DNA of 64,000 bases from Sarcophilus harrisii (lineage: Eukaryota; Chordata; Mammalia; Dasyuromorphia; Dasyuridae). Location of the stretch: assembly GCF_902635505.1 (NCBI RefSeq), contig NC_045427.1, positions 619,559,165 through 619,623,164 on the forward strand. The letters run 5' to 3'. This document shows positions 1 through 14,500 of the stretch, in pieces. Under the pieces are notes generated by a model. It did not search any database. It saw only the letters and a program-made list of their open reading frames with translations, and was not told the DNA's origin. Numbering within the stretch: the first letter of the stretch is position 1; each line of letters starts with the position of its first letter. The translations under genes and the position numbers were made by a program.

Positions 1-1750
<1,750 letters not shown>

Positions 1751-4700
1751 TAGGGGAGGAAGGGAACCCAGAGCCCCGTCTCTGCCTGAAAAAGGCAGAT
1801 ATTTATCTACAAATTTGCAGACTTCTCCCGCTGGATCCTGTGAGTTAGGTGCCATTATCAGTCCCACTTTACAGATAGAGAAACCAAGGCTGAGGCCTTA
1901 AGTCACTTACCTCTGGTCACCCATCTAGGAAATGTCCAAGGCGAGATCTGAACTCCGATTTTCCTGACTCCAGGTCCAGGCATTCTATCCACCGGGACAT
2001 TTAGCTGCCTGTCAGAGAGGGGGGGACTCCCTCATAATCAGTGACACATTCAATCAATCAGTCAATAAACACTTATTGCATTACACCGTCCCCAGTGAGC
2101 CGCCCTTTGCCCTGCTCTCTGAAGACATTTGATAAGGGCCGGCGACCTGTAGCCCGTCCCTCTTTGGCTCGGGAACATTGCTAATGATTAGGTCACTTCA
2201 GTTTGTCTCTGTGGTTTGGGTCCTTCCTTCTAGGGCCAAGCAGAATAAGGTGAGCCCCTCTTCCATATCCCTTTAAACCCTCAGCCAGATCCAAATAAAA
2301 ATCCCCAGACCCTTCACAGGCTTCCTAGGACTGGACTAAACTCCCTGGCGACTTCCTTCGCATTGTCCAGCTTATCAATCAGTATGCTTCCTGCTGTGGC
2401 AACGGCCCTGCCGCCCCTTCTTTCATGCATGTGGTACCTTCACGGAACCCCTTCCCTTTGAACCTTCCAAGCCCACAGTGGAGCCCGACGGTTCTAAAAC
2501 CGAAAGAAGCCTTAAGAGGTCAGCCAGCCCCAGCCCCTTATGTGACAGAGCAAGAAACTGAGGTTCCGCAAAGGTGAGGGCCTTGTCCAGGGTCCTGGAC
2601 CTGTGGCAACACGATTTCCTGCCGTGAAATCCAGAGCTCTCACTATTATATATCGTAGGGCATTGGGTCTTTTTTTCTCTGGATCTCCCCATTGTGGGGT
2701 CCAGGATCCCAATCTGGGACCAATTCAGGGCCACATCTACCTCTGGTCTCCGTAGACAACATCCTGCCTGGAAACCCCCTAGGTTCACAGCTCCCTCCCA
2801 AGGTGCCCAAGCCCAACACATCCCTGGCTGATAATAATGAACTGGCCAAGCAGATCCTGACCAGGACTTACGATACCTCAGAGGGGTGTAGGTGGAGAAT
2901 AACTGAATTATGAGCTGGGGAAGGGGTACAGAGTGATTCTGTCCCTGCCTGGAGACCAACCCAAAGGGCTTGATGGAGAGAAGACTCTTTAGGGGGCATC
3001 ATCTTGGGGGGACTGAGCCACAGGACACCGAGTGCAAGGATGGCCGTTGCCAAGGTGAAAAAGCTTCCCATCCCCAGATGGGACAAAGCCACGTTCCCAT
3101 CATGCTTATTCTGGAAAGATTTTATCTTCTTCACCATACTCATTAGATTGTCATGGGACCCCTGAGAGTAGGGAATCTTCTCCTGGGTTCATCAACTTGT
3201 TTATTAAAACATTTTTGCTAATGACTTATTTAACTTGTTATTTAACTTGTTTCCTCGGTAATCCTTCGTGTTTTATTTTATGCATTTACATCCGTTATTT
3301 GGAGAAGGGATCCACAGGCTTCATTCACCAGGCTTCCAAGGGGTCCTGGTCACAGAGGGAGCTGGAATACATTGACCCATTTCAAAGGGGAGATGACTGA
3401 GGCTTTAGAAAGGTCACATCGTCTCTCTGAGACTGGAGAACAAGTTTGGTGGAGCCTGGAGCAGATACTGGGATAGTTTCTGTCTGGTGTTAGAAGCTTG
3501 GCCACTCCAAGCTCTACTTTGATGCTGATGCTGATGATTTAAAATATAAATTTTGCCAGGAAAAAAAGACAAATTGTGAGTATTTCAGAGACCCAGAGAC
3601 TCCCTGCAGGTTCCTGGGAGGTTGGTGCTCTGAGCTGCATCTTCCATCCGGTCTTCTAAGTGTGAATAAATTGGGGAGCCCTTTAACACCCCCCCAACTT
3701 TGCTTCACTACCAGGGAAAACTAGATTCCACTTGGCCAATTCCACTTTCCAGAGTCTCCGATTTGGTCTAAAGGCAAATCCCCTGTTCCAAGAGGGAGGA
3801 GAAAAACCTTTGAAAGACAGTGAAAAAGACCCGAGGCATATTCAGCATCAAACAGGCTCCTTACAAAACAGCCTTTTGATGAGCTAAGTGTAAATGAATC
3901 AGAAACATATGAATTGAATTTCCCCTGAATCCCCTTGAGCCTCTGGCAATTAAGAAAGGAAGCTGCTGGCCCTGAGGGACCAGGGGGTGACTGGGCCTGG
4001 TGGGGACTGGGAGCAGCCCACCCTGGCAATCCAGCCACCACCTGTCTGTCTGATGGCGACCCCGGCCAGCCTGCGGCTGCCAGGAAACCTGCCTCCTTCC
4101 CTCAGGTCCCCCAGACCCAATTAAATGGCCCTGAGCAAGTGACTTATGATCCCCCTCACTTGACCTCAGTTTCCCTATATGGCAAATGGACACATATCCT
4201 GCCCCAGACACATAGCCTGCCCCAGACACTGCATTTTCAGCAGCAGTGATGGGCTTGGGGCTTTCTGCCCTTTTACTTTGTTCTCCCCATAACCAAGATG
4301 CTGCGTTTATTCAAAGTCAGTAAATATTTATAAAGCACCTACTATGTGATATGGACCACGATGGACACTATAGATGCAAAGATAAAAACGAAGAGCTTCT
4401 GCCTCGAACAGTGAGGGCACATGGATAAACCCAAGACAGTCTGAGGAGGGAAGGTCCTCAGAAAATGGCATTGAGGGTAGAGTCGGTGATCACCAGGTTC
4501 TAGTTTTAGAACATTGAGACCAGCTCGTCCAACTCATCTTACAGGGGCAGGACATAAACCTGGAAGAGGGAAGAGACGATAAATGGCAGAGCCAAGATGG
4601 GATCGAGGATGCGTCAGACTAGAATTGAGAATTAATGGATGCTCAGAATCAGGGACCGGCAGCTCTGGGGCTGGGACTGCAGGGTCATCCTCCGACTTGG

Positions 4701-5639
4701 AGGTCAGTCTGTGCCAGAATTAAGAGTCAACCTTTAGCTGGGGAAGAGAGTCTCTGCATTAAAGCAAAGGACTCCCAGGAAAATCCGACACCGGAACCTT
4801 TGCCTCATTAATCTACTGAGCTAAAAGGCCACAAATGACACACAACAGCAAGAAAATTGGTCCCATTCAACTCCCATAAAGGAGCCATATAATGGCCCAT
4901 GAGGCACAAAGGGGGATTCTAGTGGCAGAAAAGAGAGAAAAGGGTGGAAGCCAAATGAAAGGAAAGCTTTCTTTTCTGCCTATTTGGAAACTGTTTCCTA
5001 GAATCATTTCTAGATTAATGGCCATTAATGAAGCAAATGAGAGATCTTGATACAGAGAGCTAAATGTGACATCACAGGTGCCATTGAGCCTTGGTCGGAT
5101 GAAAGCCGGGGCCCGAGTATGGCACTCTCCCAAAGGAGCGTGGGTGCTACCTTGAAGTACAAAGATAATAGGGCACATTTGTTGCAAACGCAGGCTGAAG
5201 GGTCCCTCACAATCCATGGCTGTGGGAATCCTTTAGCATGATTTCCACCAAGGGTAATCATGACTGATGAGTTGCTCCCCTTCTCAGCCGAGCTAGCTCC
5301 TTCCATGTCTCCATTAACTGGTCAACTCACTCTTGGGCTGGTCCCTCAGTCCCTCGGTTACTTCACTGGTCCTTCTCCAGCTTTGGCCATTATGGCCAGC
5401 TCCATGACCTTGCTCCAAAGACCCTTCACTACTGATTTGGGCTATTTCAAGGACCTCTGGTTTCAGCTTACGAGGATATAACGTGGTCAGTTCTATCTCT
5501 TAATACTGATTTATGATCAGGAAAAAAATTAACAGAAAAGAAATGGGAATAACGCCTTCATGGAAACATCTAGTAAATCTAGCTTGTGGCTACTCTTCCC
5601 CCACTTGGAAGCTCCAAGTTTTCCTTGTAGAAAAATCAC

Positions 5640-5825
5640 CAGGACATGTATATATATATTGTATTTATACTTTAACATATTTAATGTGTATTGGTCAACC
5701 TGCCATCTGGGGGAGGGGGTGGGGGGAAGGAGGGGAAAAGTTGGAACAAAAGGTTTTGCAATTGTCAATGCTGAAAAATTATCCATGCATAGAACTTGTA
5801 AATAAAAAGTTATAATAAAAAAAAG
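5640..5825 (+). repeat. L1 LINE 3' end with poly(A) (marsupial type)
   Basis: This piece has the recurring marsupial L1 3' terminus: a G-rich stretch (GGGGGAGGGGGTGGGG), then 'acaaaaggttttgcaattg', 'aaaaattatccatgcat', and AATAAA followed by an A-rich tail to about 5840. It is a 5'-truncated LINE copy in sense orientation within HCN4 intron 3. The left limit is approximate. Confidence 0.75.
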
Positions 5826-7904
5826 GGGAAAAAAAAGAAAAATCATTAGGGAGCAGAGTAGGAGATGGTCCTTACATATGTACTTTCTGGCCTGATTTGG
5901 CTTTCTTTGGACCACCACAAATCTCTTTGTTATTCCCTTGTACTAGAGCTTCAGTCACACATGGCTGGTGATGTCTTGGATTGAAACCAGGCAGGAAAGA
6001 CTGCAAATGTTCTGGAGTAGAGGGAAAGGCTCCTCCACCACATATATCCATAAACAAACCCAATCCAAGCTTCACTTTACTCACCTGCAATGCCAGCTGA
6101 CCAAGGAGGGTGGTTGGGAGGCTGCTCTTGGAAACCCGCATTCCCTCCTGCACCTTCCATTTCTCCAGTGCAAGTTATCTAAAGGAATCCTTCATTAAAC
6201 AGCACATTGTCGTCTGACTTTGTCATGGGCCTCTGAATTACATACAACTATTCTTCAGAGACTGTTGTGTTTTATTACTTGTGCCCACAGCACATCATTG
6301 GAAGACTCCTGAAATGAAAAAGGTGGCTCTTTCTCCACAAAGAAACTTGGGGTCATGGAACATGACCATATAATGTCAGTTGACTCTTCTCCTTTTCCTC
6401 TGGATCATCACCATAAGGCCAGATATTTGGTGATGAATTTTTTTTTGCCATGGCAACCCTTGGATGAAATTCTAACTGAGGGTAGATTATTGCATAAATC
6501 TTCAAAGCCGAGGGGTGGGACGGGGTCTGGAAGTGAAATGCCCAGCCAGGAGTATTTTGGTAGGGTCAAAGGAAAAAATAAGCAGAAACCATGTTATGGC
6601 GAGGGCAACTGCACCGTCAGATTAATGGAGGAATCGAATAAAGTTCCTGACAGATCACAAAGCTGATATAGCAAAAAAAAAAAAATTGTACGTGCCTTGA
6701 GGAGAACGGAGGATTGAGGAAAGGGAGCGTGACTTTCCTGATATCTGTAAAGCAGAGACAGCCAACAAATTCTTGACTCTCTTGGCTGATAATTTCATTC
6801 TTCAGAAGGTGGAGAAAGCAAAATGGGGAACCACTATCCTTGAACTGATTTTGAACAATGAGGACAAATTGACTGGTAAAACAGAACTGACAGGAACCTT
6901 GGGAGGCAGTGACCATGGGATATTGGAGTGAATTTGTGACTGATAATGAAGGGAACACCCTGAATACCCTAGACTTTGAGAGAGTAGATTTCACAGTTAG
7001 AGCTAAGAAAGGTCAAATTCCAATGACTGGGCTTGTCTTCCCTGATGGGTATAATGAATGCTCCTTCTTTACCTTTTCCTTACCTGCAGTACCTAGGATT
7101 CTTTGCCTCTTCCATGACTTTGCTCATCTTCTCCTCCCTAGTAAGGGAGGAGATCCCCCTACTCATTAATGCTCTCTGCATCCTCACGTTGTTATGCTGT
7201 ATATTTTTTGTTTACATGTTCTGTCCAGTAGAATGTAAGTTTGAGGGGAAGGACTTTTTCATATATTTTTTGTCTCTGTATTCCAGTGCCCAGCCGAGTG
7301 ATTCAACCATAGTAGGCAGTTAGTAAATGGTCACTGATATGGACTGAACTAAAGTAGCTCTAAAGGAAAAAGGAGTTTTCCAAGAATGGCATTTCCATAT
7401 GGAGTCACACCCAATTCTAATATGGAAGAAAAAGAGAAGGCCCATGTAGCTGCACAGGGAGCTCATCCATAAACCATATGTGTGAAGGAAAATGCACACT
7501 ACCTACCTAGAAGAAAACTCTAAAGCTAAAATCCATTATGACAATAGGCTCATCATAAATGCTAAAAATAATAAGTCTTTTTCAATAGGGAGCAAGAGAA
7601 CATCTCCTGACTGACCACAGAGAAAAAGTGGAATGACTAAAGTCTTATGCTGTTTTCTTTTTCTCTGTCAAGAATAACTTTCAGGCTAGCAAAGATAGGA
7701 TGGGACTGAAGGTGTTCAGAGAATAGAAATATGAGATAAGGAAGGGGAAGAGAAGAAACAGCAGATGGTCCTTAGACCTGAACAAAGTTAATCTTCAAGC
7801 ACCCAAATTACCCTGAATGTTAGTGCTAAACTTCTGTCAGTGAAATTTGAGGAATTGTGGAAGTGGGAAAGGTGCCCAAAGTTTGGATGAAGGCAAATAT
7901 TGTT

Positions 7905-8170
7905 CCAGTTTTTTGTTGTTCAGCCATTCCAGTGTCTGACTCTTCTGTGACACCATTTTGGCATTTTCTCAGCAAGGATGCTGGAGTGGGTTTGCCATTC
8001 TCCTCTCCAGCTCATTTTACAGATGAGAAAACCGAGGCAAACCGAATGAAATGATTTGCCCAGAGACAAACCGTCACTAAGTGTCTGAGGCCAGATTTGT
8101 ACTCAGGGAGATGGGTCTTCCTGACTCCAAAGCCCAGTGCTCTATCCACTGTGCAACCCTGCTGCCTGTT
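7905..8170 (-). repeat. CORE-SINE (marsupial tRNA-headed), antisense
   Basis: It contains 'ttgttgttcag', 'tggagtgggtttgcc', 'ctcattttacagatgagaaa' and 'ctctatccactgtgcaacc' in this order. That is the reverse complement of the common marsupial SINE with its tRNA-like head at the right end. It is inserted in the L3/CR1 copy. Confidence 0.7.
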
Positions 8171-9161
8171 TTAGGAGCAAATTGTTGCCTTTAAAGACAA
8201 TGTATACCTGTACCCAAAGAAGTCCATAGAATCCATACATGCACCTTAGTAAGACTTTTGACCAGTTTATCATGATATTCCTGTGGACGAAATGGGAAGA
8301 CATGGACTGGATGCTAATAAGAAGTGGTTAAATGACCAGACCCAGAGAATGTTGATTGAAAGATTATCATCAACTTGGACGTCTTTAGTGGAGTGCCTCA
8401 AGGCCCTGTATTCCACCCCAATTCTGTTCAATATTTTAATGAATGACTCATTTTATATTAATTTATTAATTAAATTTAAAATTAATTTATATTAATAAAT
8501 GACAATAATTTAATAAATGACTGAAGTGAGCAAATATGTAGAAGACAGGGATATAGGAGACACTCCATCGCATGATAGAATTGGGGTCCAAAAAGATCTT
8601 GCTGGGACGGTAAGTGGGCTAAAGATAATATGACATTTAATACATGTGACTACACATGGATTCAGCAAACAGCTGCAGGTACAGGATGGGGGAAATGGGC
8701 TGAGAAAGCAGTTCATATGAAAATGATTAAGGGCTCTATGGACCATAAGCTTAATAGGAGTCGGTCATGGGATACACCCTCTAGAAGAGACTGCATCAAT
8801 GCAGGAGGTACAGGGTCAAGAGCATGGGATGGCCTTGCCGCTCTCTATCCTGGTCTGGTCATTTATGGAGTCCTGTGTTCAGTTCAGGACACACAATGGG
8901 GATATTGAAACCTCGTCCAGAAGAGGGAGAGACTGGAAATCATGCCTCATAGAAGGAACTAGATGTCTGATCTAAAGGAAAGAAATCTGGGAAGCAGGCT
9001 GCATAATTACTGCCTTATGGGTATTTGAAGAATTGTTATAGAAACTGCCTTATGACCTTACTTAGCTTCAGAGGGCAAAGGAGTGCCTCAGGAAGTGCCT
9101 AGAAAAAAGAGAATGGGCATTTATTAATTATCAATTATAAATATATGCTAAGTACTTTATG

Positions 9162-9285
9162 AATCTGGCAGCAAGGTGGTTCATGGGTAAAGTGCTGGAC
9201 CTGGAGTTTGGAAGGTCTGAGTTCAGATCCTACTTTAGACACTTACTGGCTGGGTGACCCTGGGCAAGTCGCTTCACCCCCGCCA
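9162..9285 (+). repeat. tRNA-derived SINE (marsupial WSINE1/SINE1-like)
   Basis: The order is 'ggcagcaaggtggttcatgg', 'gagttcagatcc' (box-B-like), 'gacacttactggctgg', 'gtgaccctgggcaag', which is diagnostic of the abundant marsupial tRNA-headed SINE in sense orientation. Confidence 0.75.
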
Positions 9286-9289
9286 GTCA

Positions 9290-9720
9290 CCTTGTAAATA
9301 TTGTCTCATTTGATCTTCACAATAACTTGGAGATAGGTGCTATTTATTATCCCCATTTTGCAGTTGAGAAAATGAGGCAGACAAAGGCAAGTGACTCACT
9401 CAGGCTCACAGTTCATACGTGTCTGAGGCTGGATTTGACTCATGGCCAGCGTCTGTTACTCCCTCCTCATCGCCTCCTCCCAGAGCCCTCTCTTCCTTCA
9501 AGACACAACTCAAGGACCGCATTCTACAGACTGTCTTTCACGATTCCTCTCTTTGCAGCTGCTAGTGCCTTGTCTCCCTACCTTAGTCTTACATTCATTC
9601 TCTTTATATTTCCTCTATTCTACCCCTAAATGTGCCCCATCCCAGCGTCCAGATTGTAAACTTACAAATAAAAATGATCTCCTTCCCTATTAGGAACTTA
9701 TTAAATGTATATTTATTGAA
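9290..9720 (+). repeat. MIR-like core followed by L2-like 3' sequence
   Basis: From 9290 to 9445 the sequence has 'cattttgcagttgagaaaatg', 'caggctcacagttcat' and 'gtctgaggctggatttga' (MIR/CORE type). From about 9465 to 9720 it resembles an L2 3' end, with 'ttcaagacacaactcaagg' and a final 'cttattaaatgtatatttat'. Boundaries are approximate. Confidence 0.55.
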
Positions 9721-11474
9721 TGATTGAAATCATAAAGAGGCAGATTCTGGCCTGAGTAAAAATCTCTTCACAACTAGAATTGTCCAAAAATTATCAGGAC
9801 ATTATTTCGAGACTGGATGGCCACTTGTCAGGGAAGCTCCAGAGGGATGGATTAGATGACCTTGAGGTCTCTGGTTTCCAACCCTTAACCATCTGTGGCT
9901 CTGATTGAACAATGAGACTCAATGGATTTCCATTTGTAGGAGGATATTTAAAATCAGTTTCTTGGGATATAAACTAAAAGATCAATGTCCTGGTGTATTA
10001 TCTAGTTGATATTGATGACCTATAGATAATGACATAATCCCCTTTACATTTGCAAGGGGGACTTGTGATATAATGATTTTCAGCCTCCCCTCCCTCTGAG
10101 GTAGGAATTACACATTATTATCTCCTTTTTGCAAAAGAGCAAATGGAGACTGGGTTTCCAGAGGCACAGAGGGGGTAAGATTTGAATCCAAGCCTTCTTG
10201 ATGTCGGTTCTGTGCCATAAGGTCCAGGGAGTGCTACCTGTCCCGGGACGGACTGAGCAAGCCTCGGTCGCTCAGGGAGGAGAGACGGTCAGAAGCCTTG
10301 GGTAACCAGCGAGCAGGGCCGGCCGCTGCCTTTACAGAGAGATTGGCCCAGAAGTAGGTCTTGCTCCTGCCCCGTCTGCGAGTCCGTGATGGAAACTTCT
10401 GCTAGGAAGCAGACAACGTGGGGGAATGAAAGTGCAAAAATAAGTCATGGGACTGGCCCCATTTTGTGGCTCCGACTGAGCCAGAGGGAGCTTTGCCTCT
10501 TCCCAGGCACATGATCTCACTCGGGCAGCCCGGGCTGCATTGGCTGGGACAGAACAGAAATCTCTCGTCCTGCCGTCATTACACAGCAAACCAAAAAAAG
10601 TCCTTAAGACATTTAACCCTTTCCTTCTCCCTTCTCAACTCTCCCCCCCACACACACACTCCTGGTCCTTTGGAAGATAAATGCTTCTCTTGTTATTTGA
10701 GAATTTGGTGATTTTTTTTTTCTAAGTCTTTATTGACTTTTATATTATATATATTCGTTGTAAAAGTCACTTTCCGATGGCTCTCCCCCTTTTCCTTGTC
10801 CCCCTCCTGCCCACTCCCTCCCCACATAACGGAACCCTGCTAGGTCTGTCTGTGGTAGAGTGAGCAAATGGGCCTCCTGGCCCCCTCTGACAGGGCCCTC
10901 CTCGCCGGGGAAACACTCGGTCCAGCTGGGCTCGGTCTCAGCCAGAAGAGTTTCCCGGGGAATCGAGCCCTGAGCGGCCGTCATTAACAAAGTGCAGTTA
11001 TCTCCCCCCCCATTGCAGCTTTCCCCAGGTCGTCCTAGGAAGTTAACTGGGAATTTGGGGGGAAGCTTTGCAGAAGCCGACACATGGGGATGCAAGGAAA
11101 GTTCAGAAAGTCAGAAATGCATAAATTAAATCTCTAGAATTGGGGAATGTCCATGCATTTTATCTTTTAGTGCCATAATAATTCAGGCTACTTCCTTTTC
11201 CAAAGGGAGGGCCAACATATTGTACATGGATTTTCCTGCTCCTTGAGCACGATATTCCCAGTCCTCATACTGTGGGTAGAAAGGAATCTTTGGCGAGGAG
11301 GAGGTAAATCTGCAACCGGCGACCTGGCCATTCGGAGCTCACGGCTGGAATATGCGACGGGAGGGTCTGTGGAGTCCCCAGCCCACCCCCTTTCCCCAAG
11401 GAGGAGGCAGAAATGCACTGTTTTAGGCTGTGGAAGTCTCAGCATCTCACCGAAGTTCTGAAACTTCCCGGCTA

Positions 11475-11660
11475 TTTTTTAATGATAGCGTTTTATTTTC
11501 AAAACATACCCATGGGTAATTGTTCAGCATTGACCCCACAGCTGGTTTTATCCCTTTACATTCTACAGGTTAACATATGGACGTTGTATTTCTTTCTCTC
11601 TGCATCAGTCCCTATGACTTTTCCCGGGAGGTTTTCCATAGTCCCCCTTTGGTTTGGCTC
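11475..11660 (-). repeat. L1 3' end, antisense
   Basis: 'aatgatagcgttttatttt', 'cccatgggtaattgttcagc' and 'attgacccc' form the reverse complement of the L1 3' terminus seen in sense at 5640-5825. It lies just upstream of the microsatellite that precedes HCN4 exon 4. Confidence 0.55.
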
Positions 11661-11677
11661 TGTTGCTCCAACCCTAA

Positions 11678-12007
<330 letters not shown>

Positions 12008-12879
12008 TGAGGAAGGAGAGGCGGCTGGGGGCCACCTGCTCCCCTGGAGCCCCTTGGAGGAGTAACGGGGATTAGCCTCATTTTTGCAAAGGTGATGGCT
12101 GGGAAAGAGGGGCTCTGGTTGAGGCGTCCTAAAGCCCGGTTTATGTGCCCTCCTGCTTCCCGGCGAGAGCGGCATCCGCTTCCTTCCTCCTGGCGGGGTT
12201 CTGTGGGCCATGGTGCCCGACCAGTCTGGGGAAAATCTGGGGGACCCTCCCCTGACCTTCTCCTGCACGGCGGGCCAGGAGTCGGGCCCTCGCAAGGGTT
12301 TCCTAGACCTCCATGGCTATCGCAGAGCTGCCTTTCGGTGGCCCCCGGTGCAGTGGGGGCCCTGATGTGCCTGATGTTACATGAATGTGACTGGAGGAGT
12401 AAAGGAAGCATGAAGGCCCAGGGTGGTACAGACTGACCCAGGCCCAGCCTGACCAAGCCCCACCTCGGAACACTAAGTCGGGGTGGGGAAGTGATGCTCT
12501 TCCAGGGCAGTGACATGGGGAGGAGGGAGAGAAAAAGGTATGGAACCAAAAAGGGGGAAAGTCTGGTGACTGAATGTGGAGGCGAGGAAGAGGTGGGGGT
12601 TAAGGAAGGGCCTTAGTGGCTGTGAGGGGCTGAGCCCCAGACAACGTGAGGCAGGGTCTCCGGGGGGATGTACCGAGACCCCCTGACATTCTACATGGCA
12701 CAAGGCCCTGCCTTTGTAGAGCCTGTGGCCTAACAGGGGGCGTGAGTAAGATGCCGCAGCTGGGACACAGGGCCATTAATGCAGGGATGCTAAGGGATCG
12801 CGGAGGCAGAGACAGTGGTCCTCATGCATGGGAAGGACGGGCGGAGGTCCCTGCGGGCCGAGGGCCTGCTCTGTGGGTG

Positions 12880-13290
12880 CCAGCCCTGGGCCAGGCACTT
12901 CGGAAAGAGGCAGGAGGCGGTTCCTGCCCTCAAAGAGCTCACCGTCTAAGGGGGGGTGACGGCGGGCAAGCGGCTGGGAACAAGACAGACCCGCACTGAT
13001 GGGGGGGTCTCGGGGAGAGGCCCTGGGGGGGGGGGGAAGGGCCGGCCAGGAAAGGCTCCTGAACCAGATCTGTTGGAAATGGGCCTTGAAGGATGCCCAC
13101 AGAGCATGAAGAGGGAGAGTGTTCCAGACTTGGGGGCGTGCAAAGGGGGGCTTGGGAAAAGGAGGGCCCTGTTGGTGGGACAGCCTGGAGATGACTTTGC
13201 TAGTGGAGCTCACAGAAGGGAGAAAAGATATTGGAAATACTGGAAGAGACCCGATTGTGAAGGGCTTTCTGTCTGACCCTGGAGGTGGGA
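12880..13290 (-). repeat. L2-like LINE fragment, antisense
   Basis: 'gttcctgccctcaaagagct', 'gggccttgaaggatgccc', 'gagagtgttccagacttggg' and 'tgaagggctttctgt' in this order are the reverse complement of the L2-like 3' region that recurs across the window, for example at 25000-25830 in the other orientation. Confidence 0.55.
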
Positions 13291-14009
13291 GGGGATCAGG
13301 GATTTGGAAATGGAGGGGACCTAGAAGTCATCGATAAGGAAACCTCTGTGGAATGGTTATGTGCATTGTCTAAAAATCCCAGATTTTGGAAGGTTCTGAA
13401 ACAGAATTCGAACTCAGGTTCTTTCCCTTCAAATCTCAAATCCCTCTGATCATAGCAGCCTGACTCCAAGGCTGGAAAACCAGGTTAGAGCCAAGTTGCA
13501 GAGAACCTTGCACATATGGGGCTGGATTCACAGATGTAAAAGTCCTTCCTCCATAGATGTAGATGCTGTCAGTGATGGGTCCCCGTCCCTTCTGCCCACG
13601 ATGCCCTCTCCCCACATGGAGGGATCGAGGCCCGGGGAAAGCCGCAGGCCCAGTAACAGGCCGGCAGAGAGGGCTGCCCACTGAGCTCCAGCTCTCTCTC
13701 AGCTGCCTCTCCAGAGGCCCAGGTGACTTTGTCTGCCCTGCGATGGCTGCATTAATATTCATGGCAAATTATTGCTCAGCTCCCTCCCCTTCCCCTTGCT
13801 CAGTCTTGACCTGCCCCAGCAGAATACGGAATGGCAGCAGAAGTCCTGCTGTTATAAAAGGGGGAGCCCTGGCAGAGGCGTGGGGCCCCTCCTCAGCCCC
13901 CCGTGTGTGCACCTCTTGTCTCAGCTACATTTCCAGGAGTCAGAAGTCAGAGGAGGGAGGATGGGGGAAGCCAGAGAAGCCTTCTTGGAAGGGTAGAACT
14001 TGCTCAGGT

Positions 14010-14500
14010 AGGTCCTTGATAGGTTGAGGATGGGGCCATCTGGTGTGCCCTTAGTGGGCTGAGGATGAGGTCATCCAATGGGCCTTTGGGGGTTAAGGAC
14101 GAGATCATCCAATGGGGCCTTGAGGGGTTAAGGATGAGATTATCCATTAGATTCTTGGTGGGTTAAGGATGGGACCATCTGGTGTGCCCTTAGTGGGCTG
14201 AGGACAAGGTCATCCAATGGGCCCTTGGGGGTTAAGGATGAGATTATCCATTAGACCCTTGGTGGGTTAAGGATGAGGCCATCTGGTGTGCCCTTAGTGG
14301 GCTGAGGACGAGGTCATCCAATGGGCCTTTGGGGGGATTAAAGATGAGATTATCCATTAGACCCTTGGTGGGTTAATGATGGGGTCATCTAGTAGACTCT
14401 TGGTAGGTTGAGGATGGGGTCACCTGGCAGGCCCTTGGTGGGTTGAGGATGGAATTATTCATTAGATCCTTGGAGGGCTGAGGATGGGGTCATCTCTAGG
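14010..14500 (+). repeat. Minisatellite, about 35-bp unit, with a three-unit higher-order pattern
   Basis: About 14 units of roughly 35 bp share 'ggttaaggatgag-tcatc' and 'ccttggtgggtt'. Three unit types alternate: one with 'ccatctggtgtgcccttag', one with 'tcatccaatgggcc' and one with 'ttatccattagaccc'. The first type recurs at about 14036, 14175 and 14279, so the higher-order period is about 104 bp, or 139 bp where a unit is doubled. It lies wholly within HCN4 intron 4. Confidence 0.9.

Larger units (their letters stand above)
6600..9895 (+). repeat. L3/CR1-type LINE copy, fragmented, with nested L2 and SINE insertions
   Basis: Several plus-strand segments read as CR1-clade ORF2 in the correct order. 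Near 6760-6960 the translation contains LADNFILQKVE and LGGSDHGILE, endonuclease-end motifs of CR1 elements. Near 7855-7915 it reads VGKVPKVWMKANIVPVF, the start of the reverse transcriptase. Near 8283-8460 is a further RT block with KKWLNDQTQRMLIERL. From 8815 to 9110 and 9740 to 9895 comes the 3' part, ending in the CR1-like 'ggattagatgaccttgaggtc'. An L2-like piece (7080-7345), a CORE-SINE (7905-8170), a tRNA-SINE (9162-9285) and further repeats (9290-9720) interrupt it. The copy is inactive, with many stops and shifts. Whether it is L3 or another CR1 family needs a library search. Confidence 0.65.

Noticed and set aside
9162-9285. Possible tRNA gene
   Set aside because: Box-A/B-like sequences belong to a SINE head. 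The cloverleaf and acceptor stem are not maintained.
14010-14500. CRISPR-like regular repeat array
   Set aside because: The units are directly adjacent without unique spacers, and the context is a mammalian intron. It is a minisatellite.
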